Shown: positions 1 to 8,326, numbered from the stretch's first letter. The stretch is 33,116 bases of DNA from an uncultured beta proteobacterium (GCA_903830985.1 CAIKVZ010000154.1:1-33116); one strand, 5' to 3'. Made by a program: numbers and translations. The notes: a model not told the origin generated them from the sequence alone.

Positions 1-172
1 GAGAACTGGCGGCTGCGGCATTGGCCAGCACGATGCGCAGCGACGCCGGGTTCACCAGCATCACCATCTCGGGACAGTGGTCCAGCGCCAGTCGGGACAG
101 CTCACTCACTGGGGTAGCCTCGCCCTGGCGGGCTGCGGTGCTATGAGCCTTGGGAGCGGCCCGGCGGCTCAT
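1..172 (-). CDS. PAS-domain signalling protein, N-terminal fragment (cut by window edge)
   Basis: An open frame starts with ATG at 172 and runs off the left edge with 57 codons visible. Its ATGA start overlaps the TGA stop of the upstream HD-GYP gene, so the two are probably translationally coupled. After about 30 polar residues the reading SRLALDHCPEMVMLVNPASL and then RIVLANAAAASS has the look of a PAS domain beginning (the usual pattern is a helix, a 'p..i..vd....' strand and 'i..aN.aa'). PAS domains sense small ligands or redox state, and in such proteins they usually feed a kinase, GGDEF or EAL output, which here lies outside the window. The PAS assignment is inferred from pattern; the output domain cannot be known from this sequence. 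Confidence 0.6.
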   Translation of the reverse strand, partial: MSRRAAPKAHSTAARQGEATPVSELSRLALDHCPEMVMLVNPASLRIVLANAAAASS

Positions 173-1488
173 GGCTTGGCGGCCTCGCGCCTTGCGGCGG
201 AAGCGTCAAAATAGTAACTGACCCGCTTGCGTGGGCTCAGGTAGTTGTAGACATTGCGCGCCACCTGGCTGGGTCGGATCGCCTTGGCGATGTTGAACTC
301 GGTTTCGCGATCCAGGTCGAGCATGATCGCCTCTTCCCGGGCCACGTCCTCGTCGTACACCAGCACCGTTGGCTTCATGGGGCGGCTGGTGTTCACCGTG
401 ACCACCATGCCAAAGGCTCCATTGGACAATTGCACGATGGTGCCGGGCGGATAGACCCCCAGGCAACGGATCAGGATCTGCAGCATCCTGGGATCAAATT
501 TGCTGCGCAACCTGGAGAACATCAGCGACAAGGCCTCATGCGGCGTCAGCGCATCGGCAATCGATGGCGGGTTGCACAATTCATCGTAGTAATTGGCGAT
601 GACGACAATGCGCGCCAGCAGGTTGATGGCCTCGCCCTTGAGCCTGGCCGGGTAACCGCTGCCGTCAAACAGTTCGTGGTGCTCCCGGATGATGGCCAAG
701 GCACCCGGCGCGAGATTCAGCCGCTGCGCCATCTCGACCCCGAAATGGCAGTGCATCTCGAACAGATTGCGTTCCGCCTGGGTCAGCGCTTCGGTCTTGA
801 GCAGGATCCGGTCGGGAACCTCCTTGCGCCCGATGTCGTGCAGCAGGGCGCCCACGCCCAAAACGCCTGCCACCTCGACCGGCATCTTCAGGTCACGCGC
901 CATCATGATGGACAGCACGGTCACGTTGAGCGAATGGAAATACTGATCTTCGCCGCCGAGCTTGTCGCCCATCACCTGGATCGCCAGCTCCGGTGCGCTG
1001 AGAATGGCGTCTGCGATCTGCGCGATCAGCTTGTTGGCCTGCTGCACAGTTTCCAGCGGCTTGCTGTACAAATCCTTTTCCAGGTCACGAATCAGCTTGA
1101 CGGAATTGACGAAGGCGTTTTCGATACGCTGTGCATCTTCCCGGCGTGCCTTCATCTCCTCCATCATGGCGCGCTTCACCCGCATCACGGGAGACAGATC
1201 TGGTGCGGCGCCAGGCACAGTGGCAGCTTGCACCGTCGCGGCAGCGTCGACCGCTGCTGCGCTGACCGCTGCTGCGCTGACCGGTAGCGTCGCTGGCGGG
1301 TCGCCCAACTCGGGACTGATGCGCACCGTTTTCAGGCCGAGATCACGCAGGGTGGCGATCTGCTCTTCGGACTTGATCTTGAAGTGGCCAAAGGCGAAGG
1401 GGTGCTCGAACCACTTCAGGTCAAGGTGCACGTACTGGCCGACCCGAAGTCGGTCAATCGCAATCACCGGACTATCGACGTGGCTCAA
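169..1488 (-). CDS. HD-GYP domain c-di-GMP phosphodiesterase with N-terminal DUF3391
   Basis: Predicted cytosolic enzyme hydrolysing cyclic-di-GMP. Numbered from the TTG start at 1488 (439 aa), the N-terminal ~60 residues (RLRVGQYVHLDLKWFEHPF onward) match the DUF3391 domain that commonly precedes HD-GYP. An Ala/Ser/Val-rich linker (about 70-95) and a long helical stretch follow. The HD-GYP domain spans about 170-350, with HD at 217-218 in LLHDIGR and an intact HHELFDGSGYP at 270-280, so both catalytic signatures are present. A C-terminal ~80 residues are typical of this subfamily. The TTG at 1488 is preferred because AGAGGG sits six bases upstream; an upstream in-frame ATG at 1575 has no Shine-Dalgarno and adds a 29-residue low-complexity tail. 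The stop overlaps the start of the PAS gene, so the pair may be one signalling unit. Confidence 0.88.
   Translation of the reverse strand: MSHVDSPVIAIDRLRVGQYVHLDLKWFEHPFAFGHFKIKSEEQIATLRDLGLKTVRISPELGDPPATLPVSAAAVSAAAVDAAATVQAATVPGAAPDLSPVMRVKRAMMEEMKARREDAQRIENAFVNSVKLIRDLEKDLYSKPLETVQQANKLIAQIADAILSAPELAIQVMGDKLGGEDQYFHSLNVTVLSIMMARDLKMPVEVAGVLGVGALLHDIGRKEVPDRILLKTEALTQAERNLFEMHCHFGVEMAQRLNLAPGALAIIREHHELFDGSGYPARLKGEAINLLARIVVIANYYDELCNPPSIADALTPHEALSLMFSRLRSKFDPRMLQILIRCLGVYPPGTIVQLSNGAFGMVVTVNTSRPMKPTVLVYDEDVAREEAIMLDLDRETEFNIAKAIRPSQVARNVYNYLSPRKRVSYYFDASAARREAAKP
1249..1283. repeat. 15-bp tandem repeat in the linker of the HD-GYP gene
   Basis: The unit GACCGCTGCTGCGCT occurs twice in perfect tandem (1249-1263 and 1264-1278) and begins a third copy (GACCG at 1279-1283). 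In the protein it gives a repeated VSAAA pattern in the flexible Ala-rich linker between DUF3391 and the HD-GYP domain. The unit is a multiple of three, so copy-number change would keep the frame. Confidence 0.75.
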
Positions 1489-1494
1489 GCGAAA

Positions 1495-1500
1495 CCCTCT
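1495..1500 (-). promoter_or_regulatory. Ribosome binding site deciding the TTG start of the HD-GYP gene
   Basis: Read on the minus strand the sequence is AGAGGG, six bases before TTG at 1488. The alternative ATG at 1575 has no purine-rich tract in front of it. This supports initiation at TTG, just before the DUF3391 domain begins. Confidence 0.5.
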
Positions 1501-1614
1501 TGGCTGGGAGAATTGAAACGCCGCCAGTGCCGCGGCTGCACTGGCGCACGTGGCCCTGTGCCATCGTAGCAGCAAAGGGGCCGGGCCGGGAAAATCCGAC
1601 CCAGGCCCGCAGCT

Positions 1615-3243
1615 TCACAAACCCGGCAGTTTGTAATCTTTCAAGACCTCGCGCAGACGGGTCTTCATCATCTTGCCGGTCGCGCCCATGGGGATTGCGT
1701 CAACGAAAACCACGTCATCCGGAATCTGCCACTTGGCGGTCTTGCCTTCGTAGAACGCCAGCAACTCCTCGCGCGTCAGCTCCATGCCCGGCTTCTTCAC
1801 CACCGCCACGATGGGACGCTCGTCCCACTTGGGGTGCTTCACGCCGATGCAGGCGGCCATGGCGACAGCCGGGTGCGCCACGGCGATGTTCTCGATGTCG
1901 ATGGAGCTGATCCACTCGCCACCGGACTTGATCACGTCCTTGCTGCGGTCGGTGATCTGCATGTAGCCGTCGGCGTCAATGGTGGCCACATCGCCGGTGG
2001 GGAACCAGCCGTCCACCAGCGGGCTGCCACCCTCGCCGTTGTAATACTCGGCCACCACCCAGGGGCCCTTGACCAGCAGGTCGCCGTAGGCTTTGCCGTC
2101 CCAAGGGAGTTCAGCGCCGCTGCCGTCTACGATCTTCATATCCACGCCGTAGATGGAGCGCCCCTGCTTCAGGCGGATCTTCATCTTGTCTTCTTCGGAC
2201 ATGGTGAGGTGCTTGTTCTTCAGCGTGCACAGCGTGCCCAGCGGCGACATCTCGGTCATGCCCCAGGCGTGCAGCACTTCCACGCCGTACTGGTCATTGA
2301 AGGCCGTGATCATGGCCGGCGGACAGGCGGAGCCGCCGATCACCGTGCGCTTCAGGGTGGAGAAGCGCAGGCCTGCGGGTTGCATGTGGCCCAGCAGCAT
2401 CTGCCACACAGTGGGCACACCGGCGGCATAGGTGACGCGTTCCGATTCGATCAACTCATACACCGACTTGCCGTCCATGCCAGGGCCAGGGAACACAAGC
2501 TTGGCGCCGGTGAGCGCTGCCGAATAGGGAATGCCCCAGGCGTTGACGTGGAACATCGGCACGACCGGCAGGATGGAGTCGCGCGCCGACAGGCACATCA
2601 CGTCGGGCAAGGCCGCCGCATAGGCATGCAGGATGGTGGAGCGGTGGCTGTACAGCGCCGCCTTGGGATTGCCCGTGGTGCCGCTGGTGTAGCACATGCT
2701 GGAGGCAGTGTTTTCGTCAAACACCGGCCACTGGTAGGTCGCAGACTGCGCCGCCAGCAAAGCCTCGTAGCTCGACAGGTTCGGGATGCCGGAGTCGCTG
2801 GGCAGCTTGTCGGCGTCGCACAGCGCGACCCAGTGTTTCACCGTGGGGCACTTGGCGTGCACGGCCTTGACGATGGGCAGAAAGCTCATGTCAAAGCAGA
2901 CCACCTGGTCCTCGGCGTGATTCACCACCCAGGTGATCTGCTCCGGGTGCATGCGCGGGTTGACGGTGTGCAGCACGCGACCCGACCCGCTGATGCCGAA
3001 ATACAGTTCCAGATGCCGGTAGCCGTTCCAGGCGATGGTGGCAACCCGGTCACCCAAGGTGAGCTTCATGGCATCCAGCGCGTTGGCCACCTGGCGCGAG
3101 CGCTTGGCGACTTCCCTGTAGGTGTAACGGTGGATGTCACCCTCGACCCGGCGCGACACGATTTCGCCTTCGCCATGGTGGCGCTCAGCGAAGTCGATCA
3201 GGGAAGAAATCAGCAACGGTTGGTTTTGCATCAAACCCAGCAT
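1615..3243 (-). CDS. AMP-dependent acyl-CoA ligase (DmdB/FadD-like)
   Basis: A 542-residue adenylate-forming enzyme that activates a carboxylic acid through an acyl-AMP to acyl-CoA in the cytosol. The ATP-binding loop YTSGTTGNPKA is at 185-195, the GMTEMSP motif at 328-334, the TGD motif at 416-418, the hinge region KDVIKSGGEWIS at 435-446, and the C-terminal catalytic Lys is K524 in GATGKMM. All core motifs are intact. The N-terminus MLGLMQNQPLLISSLIDFAE resembles the DmdB (methylmercaptopropionyl-CoA ligase) and medium/long-chain FadD branch, so the substrate could be methylmercaptopropionate or a medium-chain fatty acid; sequence alone does not settle this. The ATG at 3243 follows AAAGGAGC by seven bases. 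The gene stands alone, with 127 bases to the HD-GYP gene downstream. Confidence 0.88.
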   Translation of the reverse strand: MLGLMQNQPLLISSLIDFAERHHGEGEIVSRRVEGDIHRYTYREVAKRSRQVANALDAMKLTLGDRVATIAWNGYRHLELYFGISGSGRVLHTVNPRMHPEQITWVVNHAEDQVVCFDMSFLPIVKAVHAKCPTVKHWVALCDADKLPSDSGIPNLSSYEALLAAQSATYQWPVFDENTASSMCYTSGTTGNPKAALYSHRSTILHAYAAALPDVMCLSARDSILPVVPMFHVNAWGIPYSAALTGAKLVFPGPGMDGKSVYELIESERVTYAAGVPTVWQMLLGHMQPAGLRFSTLKRTVIGGSACPPAMITAFNDQYGVEVLHAWGMTEMSPLGTLCTLKNKHLTMSEEDKMKIRLKQGRSIYGVDMKIVDGSGAELPWDGKAYGDLLVKGPWVVAEYYNGEGGSPLVDGWFPTGDVATIDADGYMQITDRSKDVIKSGGEWISSIDIENIAVAHPAVAMAACIGVKHPKWDERPIVAVVKKPGMELTREELLAFYEGKTAKWQIPDDVVFVDAIPMGATGKMMKTRLREVLKDYKLPGL

Positions 3244-3448
3244 GGAAAGCTCCTTTTATGAAAATCGTGAAGTGACCGCATCCTCCGGGGAGCCCGTCAG
3301 AATTTGAGTATCTCGCACGATACACCGTCCGACATCGGGGATAGCCCTCAAACCAGCAGGTTCATGACAAGTTCGGGACAATCGTGAAGCTCGTGGGACT
3401 GACTCTAGTTACGCACAGCGAACGACGCCCTGTCCTCAAACTCATTAA
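3244..3448. other. Divergent intergenic region between acyl-CoA ligase and selO
   Basis: These 205 bases carry the 5' regions of two divergent genes. The only structure I see is a small interrupted inverted repeat, GTATC-TCGCAC-GATAC (3308-3323), with five-base arms. It could be an operator half-way between the genes, but arms this short arise often by chance. No convincing -35/-10 pair was found on either strand. Confidence 0.3.
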
Positions 3449-4939
3449 ATGACCTCCCTTCAAGACTTTGCCGCCCCTGCCTGGAGCCATGGCTTTGCCG
3501 CATTGGGCGAGGCCTTCCACACCGAAGTCGCACCCCAGCCCCTGCCCGCACCCCACTGGGTGGCATACAGCGAGCGTGTCGCGAACCAACTGCGCCTGAG
3601 CCCAGCTTGGCTGGACTCCGGACAAACCCTGCTTGGGCTCGCCGGCTGCGCCGTGCTGCCCGGCACAAGACCATTGGCCAGCGTCTACAGCGGGCATCAG
3701 TTTGGCGTCTGGGCTGGTCAACTGGGCGACGGGCGAGCCCTGCTGCTGGGTGAGTTGCTCGACCGCCATGGCGTGGCCCAGGAGATCCAGCTCAAGGGAG
3801 CAGGGCAAACGCCCTACTCGCGCTCGGGCGACGGCAGGGCGGTGCTGCGCTCAAGCATCCGCGAATTTTTGTGCAGCCAGGCCATGGACGCGCTGGGCAT
3901 ACCCACTTCGCGTGCGCTGTGCATCGCCGGTTCCAGCGGCGCGGTGCGCCGCGAAACCATGGAGACGGCGGCCGTGGTGACGCGAGTGGCCCCCAGTTTC
4001 GTACGCTTCGGCCATTTCGAACATTTCTCCTACCAGGAGGCGCGCGCGGAGCACGCCGAACTGCGCCGACTCGCCGACCATGTCGTTGATCGGCATTACC
4101 CGCAATGCCGGGACGACCCCGCCGGCAATCCCTACGCCGCCCTGCTGCAGGCCGTGAGCGAACGCACGGCGGGCCTCATGGCACAGTGGCAGGCGGTCGG
4201 GTTTTGCCACGGCGTGATGAACACCGACAACATGAGCATCCTGGGATTGACGCTGGACTACGGTCCGTTCCAGTTTCTCGATGCCTTTGACCCGGCGCAT
4301 ATCTGCAATCACAGCGACACCCAGGGACGCTACGCCTTTCACAAGCAGCCCAACATCGGCTACTGGAACCTGTTCTGCCTGGCGCAAGCCCTGCTGCCGT
4401 TGATCGGTGAGCAGGAGGCTGCAGTGGCGGCGCTGGAGTCGTACAAGGCCGTTTTCCCGGCCGCCATGCAGCAGGCGATGCAGTCCAAGTTGGGCCTGGC
4501 CGACAGCCGGCCCGGCGACCTCGAACTGATCGAAAGTCTGCTGCAATTACTGGCAAAGAACCGCGTTGACTACAGCATCTTTTGGCGCCGTTTGAGCCAC
4601 TGGGTGGCCGACACGGCCGCGACACGCAACGAACCGGTGCACGACCTGTTCCTCGACCGCGCCGCGGCCGACGCCTGGCTGGCCCTGTACGCCGGGCGCA
4701 TAGCGCCTGCCGAGCGCCCCGCCGCTTCCATCCGCATGCTGCGGACCAATCCCAAGTTCGTGCTGCGCAACCATCTGGCGGAACAAGCCATCCAACTGGC
4801 CAAGTCCGGGGACTACACGGAAGTCGCCACCCTGCTAAGCTTGCTGGAGTCGCCGTTTGACGAGCACCCCGGCTTTGACGGCTACGCCGCCTTCCCGCCC
4901 GAATGGGCCTCCAGTCTAGAAATCAGTTGCTCATCATGA
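3449..4939 (+). CDS. selO: Protein adenylyltransferase SelO (YdiU/UPF0061)
   Basis: A pseudokinase-fold enzyme that transfers AMP from ATP to Ser/Thr/Tyr of target proteins and is linked to oxidative-stress defence. It has 496 residues, the usual length. Family hallmarks are [19 protein letters not shown], the [20 protein letters not shown] loop that binds the inverted nucleotide, and [17 protein letters not shown]. In the last one, D260, N261 and D270 match the catalytic and metal-binding Asp/Asn/Asp (D252, N253 and D262 in the Pseudomonas enzyme). Cys286 (in HICNHSD) and the near-C-terminal Cys in the EISCSS tail correspond to the cysteine pair reported to form a regulatory disulfide in the E. 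coli protein; eukaryotic SelO has Sec in that tail. Its TGA overlaps the ATG of msrB, so the two redox genes are probably co-translated. Confidence 0.95.
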   Translation: MTSLQDFAAPAWSHGFAALGEAFHTEVAPQPLPAPHWVAYSERVANQLRLSPAWLDSGQTLLGLAGCAVLPGTRPLASVYSGHQFGVWAGQLGDGRALLLGELLDRHGVAQEIQLKGAGQTPYSRSGDGRAVLRSSIREFLCSQAMDALGIPTSRALCIAGSSGAVRRETMETAAVVTRVAPSFVRFGHFEHFSYQEARAEHAELRRLADHVVDRHYPQCRDDPAGNPYAALLQAVSERTAGLMAQWQAVGFCHGVMNTDNMSILGLTLDYGPFQFLDAFDPAHICNHSDTQGRYAFHKQPNIGYWNLFCLAQALLPLIGEQEAAVAALESYKAVFPAAMQQAMQSKLGLADSRPGDLELIESLLQLLAKNRVDYSIFWRRLSHWVADTAATRNEPVHDLFLDRAAADAWLALYAGRIAPAERPAASIRMLRTNPKFVLRNHLAEQAIQLAKSGDYTEVATLLSLLESPFDEHPGFDGYAAFPPEWASSLEISCSS

Positions 4940-5346
4940 CCTCGCCGAACCAGAAAACCGACGCCGAATGGCAAGCCCTGCTGGCTGCCAAAAATGCCGA
5001 ACCCCGCGCCTTTGAAGTGACGCGCCATGAAGCCACCGAGCGCCCGTTCACTGGCAAGTACGCCGACCATGACGCCGACGGCACCTACCGCTGCATCTGC
5101 TGCAACAAGCCGCTGTTTGACGCGGCCACCAAATTCGACGCCGGCTGCGGCTGGCCGAGCTATTTCCAGCCCCTGTCACAGGACGCTGTCGCGACGCGCG
5201 AGGACGGCACTCTGGGCATGAAGCGCACCGAGGTGCATTGCGCCGATTGCGGCGCGCACCTGGGCCATGTCTTCAACGACGGCCCGGCGCCCACCGGACT
5301 GCGCTACTGCATGAATTCAGCCTCGCTGGACTTCGAGCCGCGCTGA
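4936..5346 (+). CDS. msrB: Peptide-methionine (R)-S-oxide reductase MsrB
   Basis: Reduces the R epimer of methionine sulfoxide in oxidised proteins, using thioredoxin. With the ATG at 4936 the protein has 136 residues and no signal peptide, so it should be cytosolic. The zinc-site cysteines are C53 and C56 (YRCICC) and C102 and C105 (HCADC). The catalytic Cys is C125 in [11 protein letters not shown], and the resolving Cys is C71 in GCGWPSY, so the enzyme appears complete. The start at 4936 is preferred over an in-frame upstream ATG at 4903, because it creates the ATGA overlap with the selO stop and matches the usual MsrB N-terminus. Pairing with selO suggests a small oxidative-damage operon. 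Confidence 0.95.
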   Translation: MTSPNQKTDAEWQALLAAKNAEPRAFEVTRHEATERPFTGKYADHDADGTYRCICCNKPLFDAATKFDAGCGWPSYFQPLSQDAVATREDGTLGMKRTEVHCADCGAHLGHVFNDGPAPTGLRYCMNSASLDFEPR

Positions 5347-5380
5347 AACCCCCACGGTTTCGCCCGCTGATAATGTGCGC

Positions 5381-5929
5381 ATGAAGTTCCTCATCGATTT
5401 TTTCCCGATCGCGCTGTTTGTCGCCGCCTACAAGCTGCGCGACATCTACTTCGCCACCGCCGTGCTGATGGTGGCGACGGTGCTGCAAAGCGCCCTGCTC
5501 TACGCCATCGACCGCAAACTGCAGGCCCTGCAAAAAGGCACGCTGGTGCTGGTGCTGGTGTTTGGCACGCTGACCCTGGTACTGCACGATAGCCGCTTCA
5601 TCATGTGGAAACCCACCGTGCTGTACACCGCAATGGCACTGATACTGGGCCTGGCGCTATGGCGTTGGGAGAAGAACTACCTCAAGCTCATGCTGGGCAG
5701 CCAGCTGCCCTTGCCAGACGCGGTCTGGACCCGCCTGACCATTGCCTGGGTAATCTACTTCCTCTTCATGGCTTCCAGCAACGCTTATGTGGCCGCACTC
5801 TACTCCGAGGAAACCTGGGTGAATTTCAAGCTCTGGGGCTATGCCTTTCCGGTGGTATTCATCCTGGGACAGGGCTTCTTCATTGCCAAACACCTGAAAG
5901 CCGACGATGACACACCCCACCATGAATGA
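5381..5929 (+). CDS. yciB: Inner-membrane-spanning protein YciB (septation protein A family)
   Basis: A 182-residue polytopic inner-membrane protein. The YciB family is linked to cell-envelope synthesis and septation, and its biochemical role is unclear. The N-terminus [20 protein letters not shown] is the family signature. Five hydrophobic segments are visible (about residues 4-20, 23-42, 50-68, 78-94 and 120-140), with a further one near 150-170 in the reading [18 protein letters not shown]. The ATG at 5381 is preferred to a GTG two codons upstream because it gives the canonical MKFL start. The gene follows msrB by 34 bases, and its stop overlaps the beginning of the BolA gene, so it lies within one plus-strand operon. 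Confidence 0.92.
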   Translation: MKFLIDFFPIALFVAAYKLRDIYFATAVLMVATVLQSALLYAIDRKLQALQKGTLVLVLVFGTLTLVLHDSRFIMWKPTVLYTAMALILGLALWRWEKNYLKLMLGSQLPLPDAVWTRLTIAWVIYFLFMASSNAYVAALYSEETWVNFKLWGYAFPVVFILGQGFFIAKHLKADDDTPHHE

Positions 5930-6212
5930 GCCTGACCTGGCCGCGCTGCCCCTGCAGGAATGGGCCCCGGCGATGCAAAGGCGCCTGCAGCAGCGGCTGC
6001 AGACCACGCAGCTTGAAGTGCTTGACGAAAGCTACCAGCACGCGGGACACGCCGGCGCCAACGGCCATGGCTTCGGCACGCATTTCCGGGTGAAGCTCGC
6101 TTCACCTTTGTTTACAAATATGCCTCGGGTGGCGCGGCATCGGCTTGTGTATGATGCGCTGCAAGATTTCTTGGACCAGGGCGCGCATGCGCTGGCGATT
6201 GAACTTCTCTAG
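5907..6212 (+). CDS. BolA family protein
   Basis: A small BolA-fold protein (101 aa from ATG 5907, or 96 from ATG 5922). BolA proteins partner monothiol glutaredoxins in iron-sulfur handling or regulate transcription. The core is clear: [18 protein letters not shown], then [20 protein letters not shown] and [14 protein letters not shown], which is the class-typical 'F.v.i.S..F.g...v.RHr.vy..l' pattern. A run of four His residues between 47 and 60 lies where BolA proteins coordinate the shared cluster. It overlaps the 3' end of yciB by 23 (or 8) bases, implying translational coupling. This order, yciB-bolA-ppiC, is common in Comamonadaceae. Which start is used is uncertain. Confidence 0.88.
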   Translation: MTHPTMNEPDLAALPLQEWAPAMQRRLQQRLQTTQLEVLDESYQHAGHAGANGHGFGTHFRVKLASPLFTNMPRVARHRLVYDALQDFLDQGAHALAIELL

Positions 6213-6272
6213 GCGTGGCAGACTCCACCACCACGTTCAACCATTTTTATTGAGACCCACATAGGACATTTG

Positions 6273-7058
6273 ATGAAAAAACTCGTACTTACCGCATTGG
6301 CTGCTGCGTCGCTGCTGACCCTGGGTGTCACCAGTGCCCAGGCACAGAATCTGGCCATCGTCAACGGCAAGCCGATTCCGACTTCGCGCATGGATGCATT
6401 CCTGCAGCAGGCAGCGCGCTCCGGCAAGCCGGTCACCGACGATGTCAAGGCACAGATCAAGGACGAAGTGATCACCCGCGAAGTCTTTGTGCAGGAGGCG
6501 CAAAAGCGCGGCATGGACGCCACCGAAGACTTCAAGACGCAGATGGAACTGGCGCGCCAGTCGATCCTGATCCGCGAACTGCTCACCGACTACCAGAAGA
6601 CCAACCCCGTGAGCGACGCCGAGATCCAGGCCGAATACGACAAGTTCGCCGCCGACAACGGTGGCAAGGAATACCGTGCACGCCACATTCTGGTGGCCAC
6701 CGAAGCCGAAGCCAAGGCCATCATCGCCCAGCTGAAAAAGGGCGGCAAATTCGACGTGATTGCCAAGAAGTCGTCCAAGGATCCGGGCTCGGGCGCCAAC
6801 GGCGGCGATCTTGACTGGGCCAACCCCAAGAGCTACGTGAAGGAATTCTCGGATGCACTGGCGGCGTTGAAGAAGGGCCAGACCACGGAAACACCGGTCA
6901 AGACCCAGTTCGGCTTCCACATCATTCGCTTGGACGACACGCGCGACGCCAAGTTGCCACAGATCGACGAGATCAAGCCGCAGATCGCCCAAAAGCTGCA
7001 GCAGCTCAAGATTGACGCCTTCCGCAAGGACCTGACTGCCAAGGCCAAGGTCGAATAA
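6273..7058 (+). CDS. Secreted parvulin-type peptidyl-prolyl cis-trans isomerase (PpiC/SurA-like)
   Basis: A periplasmic folding factor that isomerises prolyl peptide bonds. The ATG at 6273 (MKKLVLTALAAASLLTLGV) begins a signal peptide, probably cleaved after AQA near residue 24. Residues ~25-115 form a SurA/PrsA-like N-terminal helical region starting with NLAIVNGKPIPTSRMDAF. The parvulin domain covers about 134-222, with RARHILVATEAEA, GGDLDW and QFGFHIIRLDD. The Lys-rich C-terminus (KDLTAKAKVE) is typical of small betaproteobacterial PpiC proteins. AGGA is located eight bases before the start. It is the last gene before a strong terminator, so it closes the selO-msrB-yciB-bolA run, although 60 bases separate it from the BolA gene and a separate promoter is possible. 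Confidence 0.93.
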   Translation: MKKLVLTALAAASLLTLGVTSAQAQNLAIVNGKPIPTSRMDAFLQQAARSGKPVTDDVKAQIKDEVITREVFVQEAQKRGMDATEDFKTQMELARQSILIRELLTDYQKTNPVSDAEIQAEYDKFAADNGGKEYRARHILVATEAEAKAIIAQLKKGGKFDVIAKKSSKDPGSGANGGDLDWANPKSYVKEFSDALAALKKGQTTETPVKTQFGFHIIRLDDTRDAKLPQIDEIKPQIAQKLQQLKIDAFRKDLTAKAKVE

Positions 7059-7110
7059 TCTGAAATTTCTTCATTGCGCCGCGCCAGTGGTCTGATGAAT
7101 TTTCAGTAAC

Positions 7111-7140
7111 AAAACCCGCCGCCGGCGGGTTTTGTCTTTT
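7111..7140 (+). terminator. Bidirectional rho-independent terminator after the PpiC gene
   Basis: A perfect ten-base stem, AAAACCCGCC (7111-7120) with GGCGGGTTTT (7124-7133), closes a three-base loop and is followed by GTCTTTT. The A-tract/T-tract symmetry lets it work on both strands, which suits its place between the convergent PpiC gene and the DUF1624 gene that ends at 7150. Confidence 0.9.
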
Positions 7141-7149
7141 GGACCGCGT

Positions 7150-7992
7150 TCAGCGCACCAGCCACCCGGCAAGAAAAATCGCACCCAGCAGCGCCGGTTG
7201 GTGCAGCATGTACCAGCTCAGGCTCCAGCGCCCCAGAAAGGCCAGCGGCTTCAGTGCCTGTGGCAGGGACAGCGCCAGCACTTGCGCTCGGGACTGCTGC
7301 AGCCAAGTGCCGGCGGCAAAGCCCCATAGCAGCACGCCCAGCCAGGGGACCAGCGGCACGTAGTCCTCGGTGATGGGCTTCTTGCTGACCAGACCCAGCC
7401 AGTTCAGGCCCTTCTGATTGAACAACTCCGCCGCACTGCCGCTCAGCAGCGCCGCGGCAAGGAACTTGGCCCCGACCAGGGCCAGACCCAAGAGGCACAG
7501 CGCGGCCGGATGACGCCGGGCCCAGGGCGCTGCGAAGCGCAGTAGCAGCAACATCACGGCCATGCCGTGCAACACGCCAAAGTAAATGTAGCTTTGCGGG
7601 AACATCCACAGCGAGCCCAGGCTCACGCCCAGGGCGCAGGCTGCGATCTGCGCCCAGCGCCGCCAGAAACGCCCCCAGGCCTGCCCCTGCGCCACGGCGA
7701 TGGCCTGACCCAGACCGGCACAAAACAGGAACAGGCTGACGATGGCACTGCGCTGCCAGGTCCAGAACGGGTCACTGTAAAAATTTTGCCGGATCCAGCC
7801 GTCGTGGCTCAGATCAAAGCAGAAGTGAAACAACGTCATCCAGACGATGGCCACACCGCGCAGGGCGTCGACCGCATCCAGGCGGGTTGGGGTGTGGGAG
7901 AGTTTGGTTGGCACGTCGCCAACGATACCCGATCTGCCGCATAGCGCGCAGGTGGCAAGGTCGCTTCGCCGCGCGGGCCCCTTTGGATCCAT
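7150..7992 (-). CDS. DUF1624 / heparan-alpha-glucosaminide N-acetyltransferase-like membrane protein
   Basis: A polytopic membrane protein of 280 residues. The opening DAVDALRGVAIVWMTLFHFC after ~40 polar residues, and YVPLVPWLGVLLWG near residue 216, are the marks of the DUF1624/HGSNAT catalytic family, which includes acyltransferases moving acetyl groups across a membrane. About seven hydrophobic helices are visible (approximately 43-62, 72-98, 110-128, 134-156, 163-184, 214-236 and 248-278). The substrate in bacteria is unknown. The start is uncertain: ATG 7992 has no good ribosome binding site and gives an unusual polar, Cys-containing leader of about 38 residues, so a later GTG (for example the one encoding Val27, DVPTK) may be used. 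It is a single gene ending at the shared terminator. Confidence 0.78.
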   Translation of the reverse strand: MDPKGPARRSDLATCALCGRSGIVGDVPTKLSHTPTRLDAVDALRGVAIVWMTLFHFCFDLSHDGWIRQNFYSDPFWTWQRSAIVSLFLFCAGLGQAIAVAQGQAWGRFWRRWAQIAACALGVSLGSLWMFPQSYIYFGVLHGMAVMLLLLRFAAPWARRHPAALCLLGLALVGAKFLAAALLSGSAAELFNQKGLNWLGLVSKKPITEDYVPLVPWLGVLLWGFAAGTWLQQSRAQVLALSLPQALKPLAFLGRWSLSWYMLHQPALLGAIFLAGWLVR

Positions 7993-8326
7993 GGATTGAA
8001 CCGGTTGTCGCTACAGCGTCTCAACGGCCGGAAAAGCCATAAAATTCGAGTTGAGAAGTCGACAGCAACCGTGACCCCGTTGCAACTGATCAGTTGGACC
8101 CAGGATTCACCGTTGCCAGGCTTGATCGCGATCGACGCATTGTTTCGGCCCGTCCCCGCAAGGCAAGCTGAACCTTGAAAGGCTGCTTGAGTGAATCCTG
8201 AAATTGGCAAGAACTGTCTGCATGCGCCGCGAATTCGACTGCCGAGGGGCACCTCCGAGCCGGCATCAGCCAAAGCCTGCACCTTTCACCCCGCAACGAG
8301 CGCCACCCTGGTTAGGGTAAATCAGC
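7993..8326. other. 334-base divergent intergenic region upstream of the giant c-di-GMP sensor
   Basis: No convincing gene is present on either strand. It holds the 5' regions of the DUF1624 gene (minus) and the 1628-codon sensor (plus). Visible structures are a perfect 14-base palindrome at 8083-8096, listed separately, and a GATCGCGATC palindrome at 8124-8133. I found no convincing -35/-10 pair. The sensor start at 8327 has only a weak AGGG about ten bases upstream. Confidence 0.6.
8083..8096. promoter_or_regulatory. Perfect 14-bp palindrome, possible operator
   Basis: CAACTGATCAGTTG is its own reverse complement and lies in the largest intergenic gap of the window, about 230 bases before the signalling cluster. 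Symmetry of this length without a spacer fits a homodimeric regulator site, but no regulator is known for it here, so the function is inferred. Confidence 0.35.

Noticed and set aside
1834-3261. 475-codon plus-strand frame opposite the acyl-CoA ligase
   Set aside because: Shadow of the ligase: low-complexity His/Gly/Val composition, no motif, and it fills the real gene exactly.
3308-3323. GTATC-TCGCAC-GATAC inverted repeat as an operator for the acyl-CoA ligase or selO
   Set aside because: Arms of five bases are too short to call with confidence, so it is mentioned only as part of the intergenic region.
8124-8133. GATCGCGATC palindrome upstream of the giant sensor
   Set aside because: Ten-base GC-rich palindromes of this type are frequent in high-GC genomes, and nothing else marks it as an operator.
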